Positions 51,874-60,219 of a DNA stretch of 64,000 bases are shown piece after piece (the stretch's first letter is position 1; the number at the start of each line of letters is the position of its first letter). Origin of the DNA: Oribacterium sp. oral taxon 102. Lineage in GTDB: Bacteria; Bacillota; Clostridia; Lachnospirales; Lachnospiraceae. The stretch is from the NCBI RefSeq assembly GCF_013394775.1, contig NZ_JABXYT010000001.1, positions 1,254,501 through 1,318,500 of the forward strand, given 5' to 3'. The translations under genes were made by a program, and so were the position numbers. The notes beneath the pieces were generated by a model, which saw only the letters and a program-made list of their open reading frames with translations, did not search any database and was not told the origin of the DNA.

Positions 51874-53175
51874 ATGGTAGCTTTGGTTGGATTTCTGATG
51901 ATTATCTGCATTGTCTTCCTGCTCCTAAGGGGCAAGATGTCGCCGATCGTGGTGCTCGCCGTGATTCCGTCGATCGCTGCGCTTCTGCTCGGGTACAATC
52001 CGGTGCAGATCGCGGATTTTATCAAGGAAGGAATCAAGACGACGACCAGCAATGGAATCCTCTTCATTTTCTCTGTGATTTATTTCGGCGTGCTGTCTGA
52101 TACCGGTCTCTTCGATGTGATCGTGAACTGGCTGGTGAAGCGGGCGGGCAGCAATGTCATCGCGGTAACGGTGGCGACGGCGCTGATCGCGACCATCGCG
52201 CATCTCGACGGTACGACGGCGACGACCGTGCTGATTACCATTCCGGCACTGTATCCGGTTTATAAGAGAATGAAGATCGATCCGAAGATTCTACTCTGCA
52301 TCACCGGCGCCTGTATGGGTGTCATGAATCTGCTTCCATGGGGCGGACCGACCGCAAGGGCGGCGACCGTGCTGCAGATGGATGCCAATGCGCTCTGGCA
52401 CATCCTGATCCCGATGCAGGTGATCGGACTGCTCTTAAACGTCGTGCTCGCCGTTCTGCTCGGAATGCTTGCCGTGAAGCAGGGAGCCGGTGCCGGGAAG
52501 GGCGAGGAGATCGCCGTGGATGAGAAGGCTGCCGCAGAGGTACAGGCCCTCCGCAAGAAGAACAGCTTCCTCGTATTCAATCTCGTACTCACGGTCGCGG
52601 TCATCGCAGTGCTGTCCATGGGTCTCGCCAGCAGCTATGTCGTATTCATGATCGGACTCTGTATCCTGCTGGCAGTGAATTATCCGGATCAGAAGCAGCA
52701 GGATAAGCTCATCAAGAAGCATGCGCCGGCAGCGCTTCTGATCTCCGCGACACTCTTCGCGGCGGGGGCGATGGTCGGCGTCTTCGACGGCACGGGAATG
52801 TTGGAGGCGATGGCGAATGCGATCATGGCTGTCATTCCGGCGGCGCTGGGCAGATACATCCATCTGATCTTCGGCGTACTCGCACTGCCGCTGGGGCTCT
52901 GCATCGGAACGGACGCTTATTTCTACGGTATTATGCCGCTGGTTATGCAGGTCGGCGAGACCTACGGCATCGCTTCCCTGTCCACTGCGCTGACGATGAT
53001 TATCGGGAAAAATATCGCGCTGATGGTCAGCCCGCTCGTGCCGGCGACCTATCTCGCGATCGGACTTACCAATACGGAGCTGAAGGATCACATGAAGTAT
53101 TCCATTCCGCCCTATTTCGTGCTCAGTGTACTGATGCTGCTGCTGGGTGTTATCCTCGGCGTGATTCCGCTCTGA
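51874..53175 (+). CDS. CitM-family (CitMHS) divalent metal-citrate or carboxylate transporter
   Basis: A 433-residue, 11-12 helix transporter of the CitMHS family. MVALVGFLMIICIVFLLLRGKMSPIVVL at the N-terminus, AHLDGTTATTVLITIPA and LPWGGPTARAATVL are the conserved blocks; the two hairpin regions GGPT and PLV(P)AT resemble ion-transporter substrate loops. Bacillus members carry Mg- or Ca-citrate with protons. The substrate here is not settled. ATG at 51874 follows GAAAGGGGTAA; an in-frame start at 51790 would lie inside the inverted repeat. It is followed by a terminator and then a two-component pair. Confidence 0.88.
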   Translation: MVALVGFLMIICIVFLLLRGKMSPIVVLAVIPSIAALLLGYNPVQIADFIKEGIKTTTSNGILFIFSVIYFGVLSDTGLFDVIVNWLVKRAGSNVIAVTVATALIATIAHLDGTTATTVLITIPALYPVYKRMKIDPKILLCITGACMGVMNLLPWGGPTARAATVLQMDANALWHILIPMQVIGLLLNVVLAVLLGMLAVKQGAGAGKGEEIAVDEKAAAEVQALRKKNSFLVFNLVLTVAVIAVLSMGLASSYVVFMIGLCILLAVNYPDQKQQDKLIKKHAPAALLISATLFAAGAMVGVFDGTGMLEAMANAIMAVIPAALGRYIHLIFGVLALPLGLCIGTDAYFYGIMPLVMQVGETYGIASLSTALTMIIGKNIALMVSPLVPATYLAIGLTNTELKDHMKYSIPPYFVLSVLMLLLGVILGVIPL

Positions 53176-53191
53176 TAGAGGGAGAAGCACA

Positions 53192-53244
53192 GATGAAATC
53201 GGAGCCGTCACATGCCTATGGCACGTAGAGCATGAATAAATCAG
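53192..53244 (+). repeat. Copy 2 of a degenerate intergenic repeat
   Basis: Shares GATGAAATCGG, a CG-CAC core, TGGCACGT-AGA and AAT(A/G)AATCAG with 24929-24984, in the same order, roughly three-quarters identical by eye. It lies between the transporter stop and its terminator. Confidence 0.5.
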
Positions 53245-53291
53245 CGCTTCCACAGGCCATTGATACGAATGGAATCAGGATAGAATTTCCG

Positions 53292-53319
53292 CTGCGGTCT
53301 CTTCGGAGGCCGCGGTTTT
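53292..53319 (+). terminator. Intrinsic terminator after the CitM-type gene
   Basis: CTGCGGTCTC/GAGGCCGCGG (two G-T pairs) with a UUCG loop, followed by TTTT. Confidence 0.85.
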
Positions 53320-53320
53320 G

Positions 53321-53329
53321 TGCTACAAT
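53321..53329 (+). promoter_or_regulatory. Extended -10 promoter for the two-component operon
   Basis: TGCTACAAT, immediately after the terminator; the upstream hairpin replaces any -35. It lies about 95 bases before the regulator gene. Confidence 0.55.
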
Positions 53330-53424
53330 GGGGGCAGAGCGCATGTACGGCGCAAAGCGGAAGCAGAGTGTGTGTAAGCGGATACAGGGGAATGCCGGGG
53401 TGTTCAAGGTGCGGGAGGGCGGAG

Positions 53425-54129
53425 ATGGCAAGAGAGGAGATTCTGGTAGTGGATGACGAGGCGGCGATCCGTGCGGCGCTCAGGCTCGCCTTTCGGAGGG
53501 AGAACATCAATGTGACAGAGGCGGCGGACGGGAGAGAGGCGCTTGAGCTGCTCAGGCAGAGGCATTTCGATCTCGTCATTCTGGATGTAATGATGGAGGA
53601 GGTTGGCGGCTATCAGGCGCTTCAGACGATGCGGGCGCGGGGAGATCTCACGCCGGTGATGATGCTCTCTGGGAAATCCGACGAGATGGATCAGGTGCTG
53701 GGGCTCGGCTACGGGGCGGACAGCTATCTGACGAAGCCCTTTCATATCTCTGTGCTGATCCAGACGGCGAAGGCGCTGATCCGGCGGAGCCGCGTTTACA
53801 GTCATGCCGGAGAGAGGGAGCTGCGGCTCGGCCCCTTCCGCGTAGATACGCTCCGGATGGAGTGCCTGAAAAATGAACGTCCGCTCAGCTTCACCGCGCG
53901 GGAGCTGAGTCTCTTTCGTTTTTTCATGGAAAACGCCGGGAGGGTCTTTACGAAGGAGCAGCTCTATCGGCAGGTCTGGGACGAGGCGGTAGTGGACGAC
54001 AATACGATCACGGTCTATGTGAAGCGGATTCGGGACAAGATCGAGGAGGATCCGAAGAACCCGCGGTATTTGAAGACGGTCCGCGGCATTGGCTACCGCT
54101 TTGATATGGAAGAAGAGGGGGATGGATGA
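53425..54129 (+). CDS. OmpR/PhoB-family response regulator
   Basis: A 234-residue regulator: receiver (about 1-120) with ILVVDDE, phospho-acceptor D53 in LVILDVMME, and LTKPF; then a winged-helix DNA-binding domain (about 135-228) with LSFTARELSLFRFFMENAGRVFTKEQL and IGYRF. ATG at 53425 follows GGGAGGGCGG; upstream in-frame codons do not match the family. Its stop overlaps the kinase start by four bases, so the two are coupled. The CitM-type transporter upstream is a possible target, but the terminator between them makes this uncertain. Confidence 0.92.
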   Translation: MAREEILVVDDEAAIRAALRLAFRRENINVTEAADGREALELLRQRHFDLVILDVMMEEVGGYQALQTMRARGDLTPVMMLSGKSDEMDQVLGLGYGADSYLTKPFHISVLIQTAKALIRRSRVYSHAGERELRLGPFRVDTLRMECLKNERPLSFTARELSLFRFFMENAGRVFTKEQLYRQVWDEAVVDDNTITVYVKRIRDKIEEDPKNPRYLKTVRGIGYRFDMEEEGDG

Positions 54130-56255
54130 AGAGCCGCTTCGGTGATATCCGCAGCCATTTAAACAGTATGATGCCGGTTTTCTTTGGCATCGCCTTTTTG
54201 CTGATTCTCTATATCGATGTGCGGAGCTTCCGGCATTACCGCGCCGCGATGATCGCACAGGAACAGCAGCAGCTCCTGATGATTGCGAAAACGGTAGGAA
54301 ATCATCTGGAGAATGCCGTGCAGCAGGAGCTCTCGGAGATCGAGCTCTATTTCGGGGGACTGGAGGATGCGGGGGTAGAAGAGGAAGCAGAGCAGCTGCG
54401 TCACGCTGCTCTATATTTTGCAAAACAGAATGGGGATGCCTTCCATGGCATCCTGCTCTATGACCGCATACAGGGAACCGTGCCGTATTCGAGTATGCAG
54501 CCCTCCGGAACAGCGGCGGCGCTTCGCCGTGCAGGAGAAGCAACGGAGGAGGCAGAGGCGGGCACGGCGGAGATTCTCGGCAAGGAGCTCGCCGATTCCG
54601 GCTGGTATGAGATGCTGCTTCGCTATCGCCTTCGCAATTCTCCTTACGATATCCTTTTTTCGGCTAATCTGAATTATCTTTATGAAACCATCGTTTCGCC
54701 GGTGAAGATCGGACGGAACGGCTATTCTGTCGTGAAGGACAAGGATCTCGCGATTATCATGCATCATGCGAGGAGCCAGATCGGCATGGATGCGGTCTAC
54801 GACAGAGCAGAGCGCTATCCGGAGCTGAATCTCACGAGCCTCCGTGCATGGATCGACAGACAGAAAGAGGAGGAAGAGGGCAGTGGCATCCTCGACAGCT
54901 ATGTCTGGGACAGTGAGGCGCTGGAGCCGGTAGAACGGATCGTCGCCTTTACGAAGATCCATTTTCAGGGGGAATGCTGGATCGTGAATTCGACGCTGCC
55001 GATGCAGGAGCTTTCCGGACCGCTCGGCTCCATGGTTCTGATGATTGCGGCTTTTACCGGCATCTATTTCCTGCTGCTTCTGATCGCGGCGGTTTTTCTC
55101 ACGGGCAGCCGCTATCAGGCGGAGGCGCAGCGGCAGGAGATCCGCTATCTTCGGGAGCTGAATCAGGGAATGGAGGTCATTTCCAGACAGAAGGAGGAAA
55201 TCCGGCATTACCAGAGAGTGCAGTCTCTGGGAATGATGGCGAGCCATATCGCGCATGAATTCAATAACTTTCTGACGCCGGTGCTGGTTTATGCGGAGCT
55301 TCTGGAGGGGGATGAGACGATCTCCCCGGAAAATCGTGAAATGCTCCGGGAGATTACGGGTGCGGTGAACCGCGCCTCGAAGCTCTCCCATGATCTGCTT
55401 GCCTTCGCACGGCAGGACTCCGGTTCGAAGCTCCGGCTTCTGAATATGACGGAGGAGACGCGGGCGGCTTCGGAGGTTGTGCGGCAGCTCTGCCCGGAGG
55501 AGCTTCGTTTCACGGCAGTGCTCACGGAGGAGCCGCTGCCTGTCATGGGCAGGGATGGAATGCTGCAGCACATCCTGCTGAACCTTTCGAAGAATGCCTT
55601 TCAGGCGATGGAGAAAACGACGCGGAAGGAGCTCGAGATCCGGCTCATGCGGGAGGGGGACTGGGCGGTGCTGACGGTAAGGGATACGGGCTGCGGGATT
55701 TCCGAGGACGCGAGGGCGCGGATTTTCGAGCCCTTCTATACGACGAAGGGCAGCCGGCAGGGCACAGGGCTTGGGCTTTCTGTCATTCAGAATGTGATGA
55801 ATTCGCTGGGCGGACGGATCGAGCTGGAGAGCGGCAGGATGCAGGGGAGTCTGTTCCGGCTCTATTTCCCGATCGAAGAGGCGGATCCGGGACGTCGAAT
55901 GCTCCGGATCCGGCGGATCTCTGTAGTCAGCGAGAGACAGGAAATGGAGGAGAAGCTGCGGAGATGGAACCGGGAGCATCCGAAGTATGCCTTTACGCTC
56001 TACCGCCATCCGGCGGCGCTGCTCAGTGCCCTGCAAGGAAACAGGGCGGAGACGGATATGGTGCTTTCAGACTATCGGCTGGATTCGATGAGCGGAATCG
56101 AGCTGCTGGAAATGGTGCGCCGCCTGAATGACGGGATTCGACTCCTGCTCTGCACGGAGGAGCCGGGAGAGGATCTTCAGTGGTATGTGAACAACGGGAT
56201 CATCGATCGTATCCTCCGGCAGGAGGAGTTTGAGGAGGTATTGCAGGAGGAATAG
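54126..56255 (+). CDS. Hybrid membrane sensor histidine kinase with C-terminal receiver
   Basis: A 709-residue kinase. An extracytoplasmic sensor (about 38-300) lies between two membrane helices (about 17-35 and 303-325). The dimerisation domain has HEFNN, with the phosphorylated His near residue 376, of the NtrB-like type rather than the HExxxP typical of PhoR. The ATPase has the N box NLSKNAFQAME, DTGCGIS and GTGLGLSVIQ. A receiver-like end (about 600-705) has SDYRLDSMSG (Asp near 647) but lacks a normal Lys block. A PhoB-type partner with an NtrB-type hybrid kinase is an uncommon pairing. Confidence 0.9.
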   Translation: MKSRFGDIRSHLNSMMPVFFGIAFLLILYIDVRSFRHYRAAMIAQEQQQLLMIAKTVGNHLENAVQQELSEIELYFGGLEDAGVEEEAEQLRHAALYFAKQNGDAFHGILLYDRIQGTVPYSSMQPSGTAAALRRAGEATEEAEAGTAEILGKELADSGWYEMLLRYRLRNSPYDILFSANLNYLYETIVSPVKIGRNGYSVVKDKDLAIIMHHARSQIGMDAVYDRAERYPELNLTSLRAWIDRQKEEEEGSGILDSYVWDSEALEPVERIVAFTKIHFQGECWIVNSTLPMQELSGPLGSMVLMIAAFTGIYFLLLLIAAVFLTGSRYQAEAQRQEIRYLRELNQGMEVISRQKEEIRHYQRVQSLGMMASHIAHEFNNFLTPVLVYAELLEGDETISPENREMLREITGAVNRASKLSHDLLAFARQDSGSKLRLLNMTEETRAASEVVRQLCPEELRFTAVLTEEPLPVMGRDGMLQHILLNLSKNAFQAMEKTTRKELEIRLMREGDWAVLTVRDTGCGISEDARARIFEPFYTTKGSRQGTGLGLSVIQNVMNSLGGRIELESGRMQGSLFRLYFPIEEADPGRRMLRIRRISVVSERQEMEEKLRRWNREHPKYAFTLYRHPAALLSALQGNRAETDMVLSDYRLDSMSGIELLEMVRRLNDGIRLLLCTEEPGEDLQWYVNNGIIDRILRQEEFEEVLQEE

Positions 56256-56337
56256 AGGACGAAAAACGGGTGATGTAAAACAGAGGGTACAAGAAAAAAT
56301 TTAGCATAGTATTTGTTTATTCTATTACTCGTCCAAC

Positions 56338-56366
56338 TTGATTTAAGACGGTCTCTTTGAGATAAT
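56338..56366 (+). promoter_or_regulatory. Promoter for the large surface protein gene
   Basis: TTGATT (56338-56343), a 17-base spacer and GATAAT (56361-56366). Confidence 0.6.
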
Positions 56367-56372
56367 ACAGCG

Positions 56373-56392
56373 GTTAGTTATTATAAACTAAC
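56373..56392. promoter_or_regulatory. Dyad at the predicted start site of the surface protein gene
   Basis: GTTAGTT (56373-56379) and AACTAAC (56386-56392) form a perfect 7-bp inverted repeat around ATTATA, seven bases after the -10. Repressor operator or mRNA 5' hairpin. Confidence 0.6.
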
Positions 56393-56431
56393 TTTTGATG
56401 CGACTTAAATAATAAGAGGAGAGATAGAAGG

Positions 56432-59400
56432 ATGAAGAGAGCGAAGAAGAGACTGCTGCGGAGAACCGGCTCTGCGCTGACCACGGCGGCAGTGCTGCTG
56501 TCCCTGTCCGCAAATGCCGTATTTGCGGAGGAGGCAGCGCATACAGGAAGGCAGAATAGTGTGATCGTATCAGAGCTTCCGAGGAGAACGGAGGAAGCAG
56601 AGGCGCAGTACGGAAGCGGCAGCGATGGCTCGGACGAAAATGCAGGGGAGCTCGAAGCCGGAAAGGAGGCGTTCACTGCCGCCGTTTCGAACGGAGACGG
56701 CATAACGAAGAAGACCGAAAGGACAGAAGAAAATGACGCTTCGGCCACGTTGCCGGAGAATGCGGGAGAAGGCACACGCGGCGAGAGCATGGAGGAGAAT
56801 GCTGCGGAAAAGACGGAGACAGCAGAGGAGTTGTCGGAGCCTGCGAAGGACGAGACGGCGGAGAAGCAGTCCGGAGAGAAGCGCCTTGACCTTACAGCGC
56901 TTCTGTCAGAGCAGGGACAGCTTCTGCCGAAGCAGCTCGACGCGAGCCTCTTCGCGCTGCCGGCACTGCCGGCCGCGGAGAAGCAGACGCCAGAGGTGTT
57001 CGGAGAGGTACTGGCGGGCAGCGTCAGCGGCGTACCCGTGTTCCGTGTTACGGTAGACAAGAAATACAGAGAATGGCTCAAGGCAATCGACGCAGTTTCC
57101 GTGAACGGGGTATCGTATCGGAAGAATGCAAATATCAATAATTATTGGCCGGGAAGCCATGAGTGGTATGCAGAGGCGAACGGCATAAATTATGACACCC
57201 AAAGCCACGAGGATTTCCTGCGCTTTACCAATGACCTGAGGGGAATGACCACCTTCCGGATCAGCGCGAAGGGCTATGAGGATGTGCTTCTGCAGCTCAC
57301 GAAGGGAGCGGACGGCAGCTATACGGCAGCGCTCGCGGAGGAGGATACATCGGCGAAACCGGAGCAGAAGAAGCCGGCCCCCACAGAGTTTGGTGAACTG
57401 ATGGAGTATTCGGTACCTCTGGGCAGTGTCAGAATTTTCCGGCTTATGGTGAATAAGACGGACAAGGACTGGTTTCAGGCGATCAGCGCGGTTTCCGTGA
57501 ATGGAGAGAGCTACGATCAATTCACAGGAATCAACAGCTATCCGAGCGGGAAGCAGTGGAATAATGGGCTAAGCTTCAATTATTCTACATACAACTATGA
57601 ATATAAGCTCTTCCTTACCAACGACATGGAGGACACGACCACCTTCCGGATCAGCGCGGAGGGCTATGAGGATGTGCTCCTGCAGCTTACGAAGGGAGCG
57701 GACGGCAGGTACACGGCAGTGCTCGCAGAGGAGGATACATCGGCGGAACCGGAAGAGCCGGAGGAGAAGGACACGAGGACGCTCTATGTGAAGCTCGAGG
57801 GCAGCTTCGAGTCCGCGATCGTGAACCAGACGGACTACGACGGAGTGTCCTCCGCGACCGGCATGGCGACGAGCAGCAAAAACAGCAATGCGAAGGTCTA
57901 TGTCGCACGGACGGAGAAGGACAGCGAGAGCGGGGAGGAATCCGAGAAGCAGTGGTCTGTCATGGGGCTCGATAACAAAAACGGCATCAATATCCAGAAG
58001 GTCGAGGTCTTTATCCGCCCCGACACATCGAAGCCCGGCATGACAGGGGATATGGACAGTGGTATGGAGGATGGTGTGAATACCTCCCTCGGAGACAGCA
58101 TTACCCTGCAGGGCACGCCGAAGACACCGGGCTTCTACCTCGTCTCTGTCAGAGTGACGGATGAGGTCGGCAGAAGCGCGGAGAGCAATGCGCTTCCGTT
58201 CCGGATCTACAGTGGAGAGGAGAAGCTCTCCGAACAGCTCTCGGAGAGCGCGATGCGGTCGGAGCCGAACTTCGAGAGAGCGCAGGACGGGAAGTATATG
58301 TGGAAGTATATGGAGCCGTGGAGTATCCGGAATTTCGGCTCCAATGTAGACGAGGAAAGCGAGAGCGTCCGGGTACCGGCGGAGCTGAAGCTCTGGTCGG
58401 GATCCGGCGAGGGCGGTCCCTACGCAGACATCGGCTATGATTTAGACTGGCAGAGCGTGGAGGTGGGAGAGATCCCGCAGACGCTCTATATCCCGAGGGG
58501 CGCGAAGCTTACGATGCAGAACGTACGGGTGCGCAGCAGCGTTCGTATCATTGTAGAGGAGGGCGGCAGGCTGGATCTCCGCCGCTCTACCGTAGAGGGC
58601 AGGATCATCGTACAGTCCGGCGGCATCTTCACGATGAACTACAGCGGCGGGAAGTTCTCGACCGGTGCGATCCTGAACGGACAGATGGAGCTAGAGGACG
58701 GCGCGATCGTAGAAAATGCAGCGATCGTCTCCCATACGAACTACCTCGCGAATGGAGAGCGTACCGACCGTGACAATGCGGAGCCTGTAGTAGTGGCGAA
58801 GGGCAGTGTTTTGGTTCGGGGGCAGGTCTTCATCAAGGGCGATGAGGCAGGCAGCAAGGACGGCATCGGACAGACCGCGCTCCGTGTGACAGAGAGAAGC
58901 ACTGTGACGCTTCAGGACAATGCGGTGCTCGCCGTATACGGCGGCGCGGCGAAAGTCACACTGAACGGCAAGGGCGGAACGGCGTTGGAGTTGCAGAACG
59001 GCACAGTAGAAGGCAGGGGCAAGCTGATTGCTGTCGGCGGCAAGCCCTTCTGGGGCGAGGGCGGAGACGCCGTGAGCGGAAAGGGACTCCTCGCGACAGA
59101 AGAAGCCTTCCTGCAGGGCAGTACTGCTTCGGACGCGATGTCGAAGCGCCCGGGCCTCGCAGTAAACAATGCGGCAGCCGGGGATGTACGCCTCGTAAGC
59201 CCGAGGTATCATGCAAAGAATGGCAGCATCGTGAATGTCACGATGATCGACGACGCAAATGATCCGCTCGGCGAGGACATGTATTGGGATCTCTCGAAGG
59301 GAACCGCGCCGGTGCTCAGCCTCTACAAGACGACCGAGACACAGGGAATCGAGGAGCTGAAGCAGCCGGAGAACGGCGGTAAGACGGAGAAGCTGAAGCA

Positions 59401-59890
59401 GCTGGAGAACGGCGGCAAGACCGAAGAGCCGAAGCAGCCGGAGAATGGCGGAACGCAGTCCGGCGGGGGAAACAGCGGCAGACGGAGCGGCGGCAGTGGC
59501 GGAACACGCAGAATTCTCCGCTCGGTACAGCCGGAGAGCAGGGGCGCCGTTCTCGGCGCAGTCAGGACGGAGAATACGGCATCGGATGCATGCTGGATCC
59601 GGCAGGGAGAGGACTGGTATCTCCGCTCCGGAAACGGCAGTAATCTGAGCGGCTGGATCACGAAGAACGGCAGCTGGTACTATCTGAGCCCGCGTGACGG
59701 CAGGCTGCTGACCGGCTGGCAGTTTGTCGGCGGTAAGTGGTATCTCCTCGCAGCAGATGGGAAGATGCAGACCGGCTGGCAGCGGCAGGACGGCAAGTGG
59801 TACTTCCTCTCGGAGAGCGGCGCGCTCCTCCTCGGCACGGTGACGCCGGACGGCTACAAGGTAGATCAGAGCGGCGCGTGGGTAGAGTAA
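56432..59890 (+). CDS. Secreted multi-domain cell-wall-binding surface protein
   Basis: A 1152-residue exported protein. A signal peptide (about 1-32, cleavage after NAVFA) is followed by a Glu/Ala/Ser-rich stretch (about 33-185). Two similar repeats come next (about 188-306 and 317-435); each has AVSVNG, a Tyr/Asn-rich middle, TTFRIS(A)xGYEDVLLQLTKGADG and TSA(K/E)PE. These resemble the DUF1533/hemoblobin-interacting type of domain, but only loosely. About 675-870 is a strand-rich, Thr/Gly/Val pattern suggesting a beta-helix. A short repeat (LKQPENGG, three times) and Gly/Ser/Arg linker lead to choline-binding-type cell-wall repeats (about 1058-1150) with GSWYYLS, GKWYLLAADGKMQTGW and GKWYFLS. 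Adhesion or host-ligand binding is plausible. Confidence 0.85.
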   Translation: MKRAKKRLLRRTGSALTTAAVLLSLSANAVFAEEAAHTGRQNSVIVSELPRRTEEAEAQYGSGSDGSDENAGELEAGKEAFTAAVSNGDGITKKTERTEENDASATLPENAGEGTRGESMEENAAEKTETAEELSEPAKDETAEKQSGEKRLDLTALLSEQGQLLPKQLDASLFALPALPAAEKQTPEVFGEVLAGSVSGVPVFRVTVDKKYREWLKAIDAVSVNGVSYRKNANINNYWPGSHEWYAEANGINYDTQSHEDFLRFTNDLRGMTTFRISAKGYEDVLLQLTKGADGSYTAALAEEDTSAKPEQKKPAPTEFGELMEYSVPLGSVRIFRLMVNKTDKDWFQAISAVSVNGESYDQFTGINSYPSGKQWNNGLSFNYSTYNYEYKLFLTNDMEDTTTFRISAEGYEDVLLQLTKGADGRYTAVLAEEDTSAEPEEPEEKDTRTLYVKLEGSFESAIVNQTDYDGVSSATGMATSSKNSNAKVYVARTEKDSESGEESEKQWSVMGLDNKNGINIQKVEVFIRPDTSKPGMTGDMDSGMEDGVNTSLGDSITLQGTPKTPGFYLVSVRVTDEVGRSAESNALPFRIYSGEEKLSEQLSESAMRSEPNFERAQDGKYMWKYMEPWSIRNFGSNVDEESESVRVPAELKLWSGSGEGGPYADIGYDLDWQSVEVGEIPQTLYIPRGAKLTMQNVRVRSSVRIIVEEGGRLDLRRSTVEGRIIVQSGGIFTMNYSGGKFSTGAILNGQMELEDGAIVENAAIVSHTNYLANGERTDRDNAEPVVVAKGSVLVRGQVFIKGDEAGSKDGIGQTALRVTERSTVTLQDNAVLAVYGGAAKVTLNGKGGTALELQNGTVEGRGKLIAVGGKPFWGEGGDAVSGKGLLATEEAFLQGSTASDAMSKRPGLAVNNAAAGDVRLVSPRYHAKNGSIVNVTMIDDANDPLGEDMYWDLSKGTAPVLSLYKTTETQGIEELKQPENGGKTEKLKQLENGGKTEEPKQPENGGTQSGGGNSGRRSGGSGGTRRILRSVQPESRGAVLGAVRTENTASDACWIRQGEDWYLRSGNGSNLSGWITKNGSWYYLSPRDGRLLTGWQFVGGKWYLLAADGKMQTGWQRQDGKWYFLSESGALLLGTVTPDGYKVDQSGAWVE

Positions 59891-59916
59891 GGTAAAAAAC
59901 ATAGGATACTCAAAGG

Positions 59917-59950
59917 AAAGAGATCGTCTCATTCGAGGCGGTCTCTTTTG
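59917..59950 (+). terminator. Intrinsic terminator after the surface protein gene
   Basis: AAAGAGATCGTCTC/GAGGCGGTCTCTTT, a 14-bp stem with two G-T pairs and ATTC loop, ending in TTTT. Confidence 0.9.
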
Positions 59951-60219
59951 TCTGCCCCAGATCTACGATCGGGGGAGTCCCGCGGCTTAGAGCGGTTCAA
60001 AGCAATTATGAATTTTTTGAAAGAGATTCCGAAATTTCAGCTGCGAAGCCGTGCAGGATACAGAACAATATGCTATATTTATTAAAATGATGCCTGTGAT
60101 GTTTGTATTAAATGGCGAAAAACAGAAGTGAGACTGCGGAGGGGTCTCATCATATCGCTCTTTTGGGGAAAACATACGGGAAAAGTTGAATATCTCAGGA
60201 GATTTGAAAAGGAGAAGAA

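Noticed and set aside
59340..59460. Possible short tandem repeats or CRISPR-like array
   Set aside because: These are in-frame coding repeats of a Lys/Gln/Glu/Gly linker inside the surface protein, with no spacers.
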